Below are positions 35,195-45,010 of a stretch of 64,000 nucleotides of DNA, piece after piece. The notes below the pieces were generated by a model. That model had not been told where the DNA came from. It did no database searches and saw only the letters and a list, made by a program, of their open reading frames with translations. This DNA is from Nyssa sinensis (lineage: Eukaryota; Streptophyta; Magnoliopsida; Cornales; Nyssaceae), in assembly GCA_008638375.1 (NCBI GenBank), contig CM018052.1:27300045-27364044 (forward strand). The letters are read 5' to 3'. Numbering within the stretch: the stretch's first letter is position 1; each line of letters starts with the position of its first letter. The translations under genes and the position numbers were made by a program.

Positions 35195-35703
35195 GATCGG
35201 ATAGACATGTTCGGTGAGGGATGGGATGCCTTTTTGGCCATGTTCAATGACCACTATTTTCCAGAGACTGCCAGGATAGGGTTTATGGGCGAGTTTGGGG
35301 CACTCCTCCAGAGAGACATGACAGTAACTCAGTATGAGTCCCGATTTACTACATTGAGGAGATTTGCCCCACATGTTATGCTGGAAGAGCGACTGAGGAT
35401 CCTTCATTTTGTCAAGGGGTTGAAGACCACAATCAGGGACAGACTGGCGGGCCACATTATTGAGACATATGATGAGGCAGTGATCAGGGCCACCAAAGTT
35501 GAGAGGGAGTTGGCCGACCGTAGAGGGATTAGAGAGTCCCGGACCCAAAGTAGGACTACCTCATCACAGATCCATATACCTGCCCGGACCTATACAGAGG
35601 GGAGACCATCGAAGAAGTCCCAAGCTTTTGCTTCTTCTGCACAGACACCACTGAGACCCTTTCAATTTTTAACCCCCCGACCTGTTATGCCCACTTCTTA
35701 CTA
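35195..35703 (+). pseudogene. Element A gag, 3' part of capsid domain
   Basis: Continues the gag frame of 25118-25615 once the nested element and one CTGCT copy are removed. It carries AFLAMFNDHYFPETARIGF, TVTQYESRFTTLRRFAPHV, LHFVKGLKTTIRDRL and YDEAVIRATKVERELADRR, the second half of the gag domain, then a Ser/Pro-rich tail. It ends at a stop at 35701-35703. This portion is open and well preserved. Confidence 0.86.
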
Positions 35704-35731
35704 AGGGGGAGTACCCTAGGGACCTCTGACT

Positions 35732-35912
35732 TGTTATCGTTGTGGACAACCAGGGCCATAAAAGGGCCAGTTGCCCCCAGAGGCACCCCAGCGTGGGACA
35801 GGGGCCTGGATCCAGCCAACGATCATTTCCACCATTGTTATAGGGTTAGGGGTGGGGAGCTCCACAGCGTTGCTACACCTGTCATCAAACGGGCCATGTT
35901 AGGGCCAACTGT
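35732..35912 (+). pseudogene. Element A gag zinc-knuckle region (two CCHC motifs, frameshifted)
   Basis: Two knuckles can be read, CYRCGQPG followed after a one-base frameshift by HKRASC (35732-35774), and CYTCHQTGHVRANC (35871-35912). Both are CX2CX4HX4C. Two knuckles contrast with the single one in the nested gag-only element. Frame changes between and around them separate this part from the upstream capsid frame. Confidence 0.75.
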
Positions 35913-36159
35913 CCTTAGGGGCAGACTTCACAGGGCTCATAGAGGCCATACTACTATCAGCATACTCTGATGCCTCTGCCACAACCATAGTTAGGTCATA
36001 GACCCCCAGCACCATATTTCCACCCTACACCCTCTACAAGAGTGTTAGAGCTTTTGGACAGAGGGGAGGAGGTCTATAGGGGTAGAGAGGGGGAGGTAGG
36101 TAGGGCCAGACTACTCAGGGTCGTGTTTATGCAGTAGCCACACTAGAGGCAACTACTTC

Positions 36160-36583
36160 TGGACCTTCAGTAGTTCGAGGTACATTCCTTGTGTTTAGTT
36201 TATGGACCATTGTACTGATAGACTCGGGTGCATCTTATTCATTCATATCTACCATGTTTGCCATGACACTGGGGTTGGACATAGATTGGTTAGAACCACT
36301 ATTACATGTTAACACCCTAGTTGGGGGTAGTGTGATATTGATGAGGATCTGTAGAGATTGCTCGATAGAGATAGCTGATTGCATCCTTTATTTTGACTTC
36401 ATTCTGCTTGACATGTCTGGTTTTGATGTTATTTTAGGGATGGATTGGTTGTTTGCTTTCTGGGCGAGTATAGATTGCTATAGGAGGAGAGTGACAGTGT
36501 GTACTCTTGAGAGAGATAGCTTTTATTTCACTAGAGATCGTGGGGATTTCTTAGTTCCACCCTTGTATGACTCGAGGAGTTAG
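36160..36583 (+). pseudogene. Element A aspartic protease region
   Basis: Encodes VLIDSGASYSFIS with the active-site triad IDSGA (36218-36232) and later GFDVILGMDWL, the flap/second conserved block of Ty3/gypsy proteases. The frame stops at 36581-36583 in the linker toward reverse transcriptase. Further linker pieces (FPNVFPDDLTNLLPRQEIEF, 36670-36725) lie after the stop in another open frame. A frameshift near 36750-36780 precedes RT. Confidence 0.85.
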
Positions 36584-36789
36584 GGAAGTCATAGTTACAT
36601 GTTGGCTAGTTTGGTAGCAGATGGGAGTGGGACTACAGAGAGTGTGTTACCACTCGTAGTGGATGAGTTTCCAAATGTCTTCCCGGATGACTTGACTAAT
36701 CTACTACCGAGACAAGAGATAGAGTTCACGATAAAGCTTATCCCAGGCACTGCCTATTTCCATTCTACCTTATTGTATAGCTCCAACCG

Positions 36790-37856
36790 AGCTGAGAGAG
36801 CTGAAGGAGCAGTTGACTGATTTACAAGGTAAGGGTTTTATTCGTCCTAGTACTTCTCCGTGGGGTGCTTCAGTACTATTTGTGAAGAAGAAGGATGGGA
36901 CGTTACGTTTGTGTATGGACTATAGGAGGCTGAACCGGGTCACTATCAAGAACAAGTTCCTGTTACCGAGGATAGATGACTTATTTGATCAGTTTAGGGC
37001 TTCAAGATGTTTCTTGAAGATTGATCTTCGGTCTGGGTATCATCAGTTGAGAGTACGGGAGGAGGATATAGCGAAGACAGCTTTTCGTACTCGATATGGT
37101 CATTATGAGTTTGTAATTATGCCATTCGGTGTGACAAATGCCCCGGCGACATTCATGGACTTGATGCATCACATTTTTAGTCCTTATTTAGATGAGTTTG
37201 TTGTGATATTTGTTGATGATATCTTGATTTATTCACCTTCTGAGGATGAGCATGCCTTTCACTTACGGACTATGTTACAGATCTTGAGGGAGCACCGTTT
37301 ATTTGCTAAGTTCTCGAAGTGTGAGTTTTGGCTTCAAGAGGTGCAGTTTCTAGGACATGTTGTGTCAAGCAGTGAGGTATCTGTAGATCCTTCTAAGATT
37401 GACGCTGTTATGAGTTGGGAGAGGTCGAAGAGTGTGTTTGAGATTCGGAGTTTCTTCGGATTGGCAGAATACTACTATCGGCTTGTAAAGGGGTTTTCTT
37501 GTGTTACCGCACTGATGACTCGTCTGACGCGCAAGGGCATTAGATTTAAGTGGACAGAAGCCTGTGAGCAGTCGTTTCGGGAGATGAAGAGGAGGCTGAC
37601 TTCAGCACCTGTCTTGATTATACCTGAGAAAGGTATGTGTTATGCAGTGTATTGTGATGCTTCACGAGAAGGGCTAGGCTGTGTATTGATGCAGGAGGGT
37701 AGAGTGGTAGCCTATGGTTCTCGTCAGTTGAAAAGTCATGAGTAGAACTACCCCACACATGATTTACAGTTAGCTACCGTCATCTTTGCACTTAAGAGTT
37801 GGCAACACTATTTATATGGGGAGAGATTCGAGGTGTTCTTAGATCACAAGAGCCTT
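36790..37856 (+). pseudogene. Element A reverse transcriptase and truncated RNase H
   Basis: RT palm and fingers are intact in one long frame (36813-37745): [57 protein letters not shown], the catalytic FVDDIL (37209-37226), FSKCEFW and FLGHVVS. RNase H starts with [15 protein letters not shown] and stops at KSHE (37743-37745). The coding sequence continues beyond that stop as [16 protein letters not shown] and ends at 37856, where LTR sequence follows. The rest of RNase H and all of integrase are deleted. Confidence 0.9.
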
Positions 37857-38187
37857 ATAAGCGTTGTTCCAATTTAGGATAATTTGTCCCTGATTTAATA
37901 GGTTGTCCACTGTTTGGCTCACAGAAATCAGGAAAAATAAAAGGGAGCGGAAGCTCTCCAAAATCGAACCCTTGACCCTTGACCTTAAAATCAAGCCCAA
38001 GCCCACTGAGCCACCACCACTTATGGTGAAGGATGTCCACATAAATAATATATATTATAGAAAATAATTTATTAAGAAAAAAATCAAAAAGGGGCGCAGC
38101 CCCCCCAGGGATTCGAACCAAGGATCAGTAGTGTGGAAGTGGCACGTGTAACTAGTTGGACAGGTACCCCCCATACTAACCAGTTTA

Positions 38188-38232
<45 letters not shown>

Positions 38233-39751
38233 AAAACAATATTAAATTAATTGAATTAAATTAAATATAGCGAAATGGCCTGAAGTCCAAATTAAACAAG
38301 TTATTAGTGTATTTTGACTATCTTGGACCTTCTAAGACCAATGATGAGGTCCGTGTTGCTAGACGGGGTCTCAAAAAATAAAAGACCTGTAAAAGTGCAA
38401 AATGAACGTTTTACCCCTTTTAGCCAAATGTTCAAATTGAGTTATGCGAAAACGTAAACCGACTTTCTTCGACATACCGGACTCAATGGTAAAGTTTATT
38501 TTAGTAAAATAGAAACTCATGATATAGAAGCATAAAATTTGATGAATAACGTAATTCAAGTAGAAATAGACTAAGTTGTGCTTCATGATTTTAGGAACAC
38601 CGAAAGGAAAGAAGAAGGCAATCTAGACCTTCTAGTTGGAGACAGAAAAAAGGACTAAGTTCTCCTCTACCGGTTCGACTGCACGACGAACGTGACTCCC
38701 GAGGGTTGAGGAAAACCCATCTAGGTATGATATTTTGTTAAGTAAGGAATATGATTAAGTTTAGGAGTAATTTCCATGTTGATTGTTTATATGATTATGT
38801 GTTCCTTATTACCCTTTGGGAGTTTGGTAAAGTGGTAAACTTGAATCATGACTATGTGTATATTCCATGTGTTGGTACAATATGTGAATTTATGTTCTTT
38901 GAGAATTGTTAAGATTGTGAACATATAACTTGATGATGTGTTTAAATTGATTGTGAATGACATGCATACATGTAGAAGAAGTAGTGTGATTCAAATGTTA
39001 TTATTGCTTTAAATGTAATGCATTATTTAAAGCATGCTTCATGTGCGGATAAAATGCTTCATTGAGATCGCATTATTGCATGGTGAAATCAAAGCATGTT
39101 GGCATGGTGTAATTCCTTGAAACATAGTGTGGGTTGAGCACTTGGTGCTGTGCACTATGAGGGTATAGATCCTGTGGTGAAAAACTCAAAATTTGCCATT
39201 GGTACTCATGCCAACGGGGACATACCGTGAAGTGAGACATATAATTGGTACTTATGCCAGCGGGGAAGGATGGTAAAGTGAGACATGGGTGTGGGATAGA
39301 GTTTGCATGGGTGCGTCACGCATATTGATAATGCATTGTGTTGATGTATGGATGATTTGAACGGCATGGAGATATAAATATACACTTGCACATGCCACAC
39401 CATAATTTTGTTCTTTGCATTAGCATTGTATCATACCAGCAGTTGAGCTGACCCATTCGTGGGATATCATTTTACAGATGACGCTCCTGGTACATGAGAC
39501 TTGATGAAGTCTTGAAGAAAGGAGGGGGAATGAACTTGGAAGTATATTTGGCCTTAGGGCATATTTTTGAACTGTAAGGGCTTAAACCCAAATGCCATGT
39601 AGGATATATTTATTGAATGTGACTCGCATGTATATATGTATGTTGAAGGAAATGAATGTATGTCCAGTTGAATCTATTAAATTTCCTTTTTATTTCTTTT
39701 TCTTATTTCGTTTCACTTACCCCCAAGTTCGTGGAAATTCGGGGCGTGACA
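37857..39751 (+). repeat. 3' LTR of element A, missing its first about 1.64 kb
   Basis: Matches 22858-24724 of the 5' LTR, starting inside at TATAAGCGTTGTTCC. It keeps the tRNA-like segments (37940-38165), a TA run (38191-38226), the shared cassette (38330-38555), the paired GGTACT(C/T)ATGCCA repeat (39199-39262) and the end GGGGCGTGACA. Many scattered differences from the 5' LTR show A is much older than the nested gag-only element. Confidence 0.88.
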
Positions 39752-41449
39752 ATCTGAGTATTGAAGAAGAAATATTTTTTCTTGATTCTTGAGGGTAAGA
39801 TCAGTGGGATTATGTTGGATACTCCCTCGGAGATAGACAATAAGATCTCTAGTAATAGATGTTCTCCTTGATACATCACTATAGAACTTCTGGTTGAAGT
39901 CCCTTAGGGTGAGCTTTAAAAGTTTAAGCTTTCTTGAGAGTCTAAACATATGACTACCTTCAATATAGATTGACCAGTTTTGCTCTAGAGAGGGCCTAGA
40001 ATTAGAGTGATTCATCTAGTAATTATAGAACTTGAAAGGTTTTGTACCTTGTTTCTTGTACGGAACAATGGTTATGATGCTTGAACTATGACTTGAAGGC
40101 CTAGGGGGCATAGTGCACCTCTACATCAGGGAAAAAGATCTTTCATTGGTGGTTGATAAGAGTTTTATCGATCCTGCTTTGGATGTTATCATCTCCCATT
40201 CTTTTATTATCCCAAGTATATAGGTTTCTAGTGGTTCTTAGTTCCTCAACCCTTATCTCATAGATACAAGTATTAAAATCTTCAAAAGCTGCTGTGTTTA
40301 TACTTGAGTCTCCCGTCCTTTCACTTTGAAGCCTTATAAAATTAAAACCACCTACAATAATCTAGGGGGTATTGTCAACAAGGCTGGCCCAGTCTCTCAT
40401 GGATCTCCAAAAAGCTTTCCTTCTTTCATGGTCATTGTGAACATAAATGGGGGTGGAAAAAAAGATTTCATACACGACTTTAATTCAATCTGGAAGAGAC
40501 AATTTTGGTCAGTGAAGTCCAAAGTAGTCACTTTCATAGCTCTTTTGTCCTAGGCAATCCAAATATGCCCTACACCATTAGAGAGGGTATTGTAACTATT
40601 TTCCCAATCACCAAAACAATTATGAAAAATAGAAGAAAAATTGTTGCTTCTAACTTTTGTATCACCTAGAAAAACTAAAGATAATTGATGGATCTAACAA
40701 AAAAATATAAATCCTTTTTGCTTAAGGGGATCATTAAGTCCCGTTATGTTCCGGCATGCTAACTGGATCATTTAACAGTTTTTGTAAGTATCTCCCCCAT
40801 CTCTGCCCTGATTGGCTAATCCATTAGATCCTCATTTATTTTTTTTGTTTTTTTTGTTCTTTTTACTTCCATTACCTGTCTATTGGTGGCAGGGGGAGGT
40901 TGTAGCAATAGCCTTCCCAAATTTTGCTTTAAGAGCCTTGGTATTCTCTTTAATATCTCATATTTCAAGAAGTTTGTCAAAAGAGTTAGAAATAGGGATA
41001 ATTACAATAGGTTGGATCCTATTTTGGGAATCAATTATCTCTGTTTATTTAGTTTCAACAATGGTAGGGTTACCATTTACAAGGTTACCCAATTGGGTGG
41101 AGGTCATAGTTGCACCTATTTCCATTATTGGAGGTTGGGGGTTAGTTTCAAAGTTGTTGGTAGTAGCTATTCCTGCAAAGAGGTTGAGTGACATGGGGTT
41201 TAAAAGAGCCTTCTCCTATTTGAGCTTTATCTTTTGTGGTCCTCTGTTTGACATAGGGGCATCTTTGTGGAGTGACTAAATACTTTACATTGAGAACAAA
41301 GGAAGGGCTTCCATTTATAGGAGATGCTTTGCAAGATCTGATTACCTACCTTTATAATCAATAATGGGAATCTTTGTAAGGAGATCTTTTTGGGCATTGA
41401 CCACCACACATACTCGAGCGTAAGAAATCCTAGTTTTGTTGGCAGTTAA
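39752..41449 (-). pseudogene. L1-type LINE (minus strand), ORF1 end, endonuclease and pre-RT region
   Basis: Upstream half of the LINE whose remainder is at 18612-21216. From right to left: a zinc-knuckle-like ORF1 end, ISYKWKPFLCSQCKVFSHS (about 41300). Next is the endonuclease region (40330-40560) with VTTLDFTDQNCLFQIEL and a frame reading LLTIPPRLL. Then comes the pre-RT linker SHMFRLSRKLKLLKLTLRDF (39713-40015 frame). The protein frame runs into the A insertion at 39756 and resumes at 21216. It is cut at 41449 by the C array. Stops and frameshifts are frequent. Confidence 0.85.
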
Positions 41450-43567
41450 TGTAATGCCCTGACCCGGGTTAACACACATACCGAGGTAGACCGGGTCGGG
41501 TAGTGTATTATCAGCCGTAACCCAAGCTGTTTAAAGCTCTACATTATTTTATCGAAGAAGACGACCGGAATATCGAAGGGTGTATCGGGTCAAGACGGAA
41601 CCGGGTTTGGGTCTGATCGGGTCGGGACCCGACCGAAAATAAAATCGGGCAGTGATACTATGTCGTTTTGTATTTGAATTTAAATGGTATTTGGGTTGTT
41701 TGGTTACAGAGATAGGAAATGCGAAATTGGGTTTGGGGTTATCCAGACCGTGGATACGATAACGGATAAGATATTGAATTCTGGTTCTTGAGATTTAACT
41801 GAACCGATTGGTTCAGTGACCTAATAGACTGGTTTAGTGTTTCTGACTATGAACCCATTGGTTTAAACCGAGACTTAGAGAAATTTCATTTTGACCCCAG
41901 AAAGTTTAGGAAATTTCACTAAGGCCCAACTAGAGAAAATCAATAAAATATTATTTTTACAATAATAACCCTAATTCAAATATAGGTCAAACGAAGTCCA
42001 AATGAGGCAAGTGAATAGTTAATTTTTATTATTTCGACCATTCCAGATTCAACCGTAGAGTCCGATTTGTGAAAAGAGGTCTCGAAAAACGAGAAACTGT
42101 GAAAGTGCAAATTGACCATTTTGCCCTTTTTAGTACAGAAGTCCAAATTGAATTCCACGACAGCCTAAACCGACTTTCTTCGACGTTCCAGACTTAATGG
42201 TAGAGCCTAATTTTGGTAAAAGAGGAACTAATAGTAAAGAGGCATAAAATATGATGAATAGCATAACTTATGAAAAGGTAAGCTGAGATATACTATCTAT
42301 TGATGAATAGGGATTTTAAAGAGGAGGGAACAGTGACTTGATTTCATTGTGAAAGAACGGAAACGGTTTAAGAGGTAAGTAAATGTCTGATCTCTGCATG
42401 TGTTACATTCCTAGCCATGTCAACAGTCTTTCTGATATTATCTATTGTACTCCATACATGCCAGAATATTTATCGAGTCCACATTGATATTGCTCTATCT
42501 TGTGAAAAGTATTTATTGACTGTTATATATCTTGATCATAATTTCTGTACATTCTGTACATAGGCCTCAAGGGGCAAGACTTATGATCTCAGCAGCCCAG
42601 TTTACATTGGCCTGTTAAGGCAACAGTTTCTTTTCGCTGCTGAGATAGTGTTGTTGCATTACTGTTTATTGGATTCAACATGATCTTGATATATTATATT
42701 GTAGCCGGATTTGTGCTCAGTCACAAACTCCATCTGATACTTACTAGACCTATGGGTCGAGAAAACGAAAATCAAAAGTGGCAATTAAAATGGCAGCTAA
42801 AGTGTATTCTGCGAGGGGAGTACTGAACCGACGGGTTAGTGCTTGGCTGAGAGATCGAGGAAAAGAGAATAAAATGAATTAAGGGGTATGTCGAGCCCCA
42901 AGTTAAAGTGCATCCACATTTGTTGTTATCAGTATCTATTATTGATTTTCATAGCTTGATCATATTATTTCATTATGAATGATCATGAGATTTCACAGCT
43001 TTTTATTGAGAGTGTACAATTTATGCTTGAGACAGTTCATGACTGTAACAGTATAATATTGTCAGCAGAACATATTTCATTTCCTTATCATTTTGACTAC
43101 TATCATTTGATATTGAGCTATATATTCATTGACTGGCTAGCATCTTTATATACACATATGCACATGGCTGAGTAAAGGAGTATTACTTACTGAGTTTTCA
43201 TAGCTCATCAGATACTACATAACATTTAACTTTCAGGCACAGATATCGAGGATGGACAATAGAGTCTGATAGCTAGGAAGTGGACATTTGCTTTTGAAGC
43301 TGCAGTGTAATACTTAGTACAGACAGTCTTATAGCTCTCTCATGTTATCCACGTCTTGGGGATGAACAGTTGTATTAAGAAATTTTATATTCCACATTTT
43401 GTAACATTATATATCACATGCAGCTTTTATTTATTTTCTTTCGCACTTTAGCTGTTACATGTTAGTAGCATTGATTGTGTAGCAAGTTGAGACCCTTAGT
43501 TCGACAAGTAGCGTCGGATCGGGTGCGCAACACGAGATCCGTATAGGGTGGGTCTAAGGTCTTGACA
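41450..43567 (+). repeat. Family C LTR 1, with a 1.25 kb internal deletion
   Basis: Starts TGTAATGCCCTGACCCGG and ends GGTCTTGACA. After TTATTTTATC it jumps to GAAGAAGACGACCGG. In LTR2 these points are about 1.26 kb apart (45110 and 46372) and share TATC, so a deletion through 4-bp microhomology is likely. It keeps the shared cassette at 42030-42266. Confidence 0.88.
42030..42270 (+). promoter_or_regulatory. Shared LTR cassette, family C LTR 1
   Basis: CATTCCAGATTCAACCG, linker CATTTTGCCCTTTTTAG, then TTTCTTCGACGTTCCAGAC and TTAATGGTAGAGCC, then GCATAAAATATGATGAATAG. The same block is at 46840-47070 and 51600-51840 in LTRs 2 and 3. Confidence 0.7.
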
Positions 43568-43570
43568 ACT

Positions 43571-43582
43571 TGGTATCAGAGC
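43571..43582 (+). other. Primer binding site, family C interior 1
   Basis: TGGTATCAGAGC, three bases after LTR1, matching initiator Met tRNA. In interior 2 (48377-48388) it is TGGTATTAGAGC, one base changed. Confidence 0.9.
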
Positions 43583-43652
43583 ATCCTAAGGTACTAGTAT
43601 TACAATGTCCAAGTAGAGTCAGTAGATAGAAACTGACATGCGATATTAGACT

Positions 43653-43687
<35 letters not shown>

Positions 43688-43711
43688 CTGATCTCTAACC
43701 AATTACAGAAA

Positions 43712-44743
43712 ATGGTGCATACTCGTACTACCACACCATTAGATGAGGCTAACGCTCACATAGCACGACTAGAGCGACTGGTAGAGAGACTTATTCAGAA
43801 TGCGTCTCAGAACCAGGTGGGTTCCAGTACTCTCGCTAGATTAGAACAACAGGCAACACCTGAAATACACAAAGTGCGTCAGGAGAACGAGAGGGGTCAG
43901 GCCCATCTTTACAAGAAGTTCCAAGCACTACGACCCTTTATGTTTGATGGCACCAGGGGCCCCACTTCAGCAGAAGAGTGGAGGCTCGAGATGGAAAGAA
44001 TCTTTGAAATCATGGGTTGTACCGAGGTACAAAAGGTAGCCTTTGCTACTTTCACTTTTTGAGGGATAGCTCATGAGTGGTGGCTATTGGAGAAGGCCAG
44101 AGAGCCTCAAATGACATGGGATTGATTCGTTGTGGTCTTCAACCGCAAGTATTTCCCCAGGGAAGCCAGAGATTAGAGAGTTGCAGAATTCTTTATTTTA
44201 CAGCAAGGAAACTCAACGGTGGAGGAATATGAGACCAGATTTACACAGTTGGTTAGATTTTCTCCTACTGTTTTAGAGGACGAGCATGAAAGGGACCATA
44301 AGTTTAAGAGCAGCCCGAGGTGGAACATTAGGGACAAGGTTAAACCCCTGTGGTTAGCCACTTACGATGACGTGGTAAGCACAGCCAAACTTATTGAGTA
44401 AAGTGGAGAAGAACATGTTAAGAGGAAGGCAAGTCAGATGTCCAGAGAGGGTCAGAGTAGGACCCAGGGATCCTCATTTTCTAAGCCCAGAGCTGAATCA
44501 TAGAGCGTAGAGCCCAACCAAAAGAGGGACGATTCTCACACTGAGGACGTAGCTAGACGTCTGACCTGTCAGAAAGTCCATAAAGGACGATGCCTTCGGA
44601 ATACTGATTTTTGCTACTTTTGTGGGAAAAGTGGACGTGGACACTTCGCGAGAGAGTGTCCCCAGATCAGCGAAACCGTGGATAGCACCACACTAGCCGT
44701 CACAGGTATTCTACCAGTTATATTAACTATACATATATTTTGA
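43712..44743 (+). pseudogene. Family C gag, copy 1 (stops, zinc knuckle kept)
   Basis: Starts MVHTRTTTPLDEANAHIARL, with a leucine-rich coiled-coil-like N-terminus. The gag domain follows: FDGTRGPTSAEEWRLEMERI, ATFTF, stop, GIAHEWWLLEK, VVFNRKYFPRE, VEEYETRFTQLVRF. Then comes CQKVHKGRC and the knuckle CYFCGKSGRGHFARECP (44613 onward). That knuckle is CX2CX6HX4C, two residues longer than usual. Stops occur near 44060, 44122, 44174, 44399 and 44500. ATG at 43712 is chosen over 43682 because MV(H/N)TR also begins the intact gag at 30809. Confidence 0.86.
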
Positions 44744-45010
44744 GTTTTAGACTCTTTACCGAGTACATGCTTAAGAGTGGAAATTTCAAAATGGGATTCA
44801 CGAGAAGGTTTCGAAAGGGCACTGAAAATTTTAGGAAAATAGAAAAAATGATCTGATATGACAGTAAAACTTGATTCTCAGTAGAAAAATTTTATCAAGT
44901 TAAATGTAAACACCTGTTCGAGATTATAAACAATGTTAGCAAGATCACAGAAATCCCTAGAGTTAGGAATGCTAAGTTTGGGCACAGACTTATTTTTAAG
45001 GGGGCAGGAA
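44744..45010 (+). other. Family C interior 3' region with polypurine tract
   Basis: Non-coding after gag. It ends TTTTTAAGGGGGCAGGAA directly before LTR2, a polypurine tract. No trace of protease or pol is present. Confidence 0.7.

Larger units (their letters stand above)
21217..39751 (+). mobile_element. Ty3/gypsy element A, complete boundaries, nested and internally deleted
   Basis: Bounded by ATCTG on both sides (21212-21216 and 39752-39756). The host LINE reading frame is continuous when the element and one duplication copy are taken out. Parts: 5' LTR, PBS, gag cut by a nested gag-only element, protease, reverse transcriptase and start of RNase H. A deletion then joins RNase H to the middle of the 3' LTR. 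Without the nested insertion A is about 8.96 kb. Integrase, the polypurine tract and about 1.6 kb of the 3' LTR are gone, so A is dead. Confidence 0.9.

Noticed and set aside
36755..36830. Programmed frameshift between protease and reverse transcriptase in element A
   Set aside because: The frame change falls in a conserved linker and the copy is already dead from deletions and stops. Decay is simpler.
40812..41279. 155-codon plus-strand frame resembling a membrane protein
   Set aside because: It is antisense to the LINE. Its hydrophobic residues arise from the complement of the LINE coding strand.
42975..43175. 66-codon open frame repeated in all three family C LTRs (also 47780-47980 and 52547-52747)
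   Set aside because: It lies within an LTR, differs mostly by amino-acid-changing substitutions among copies, has no family features and is explained by LTR duplication.
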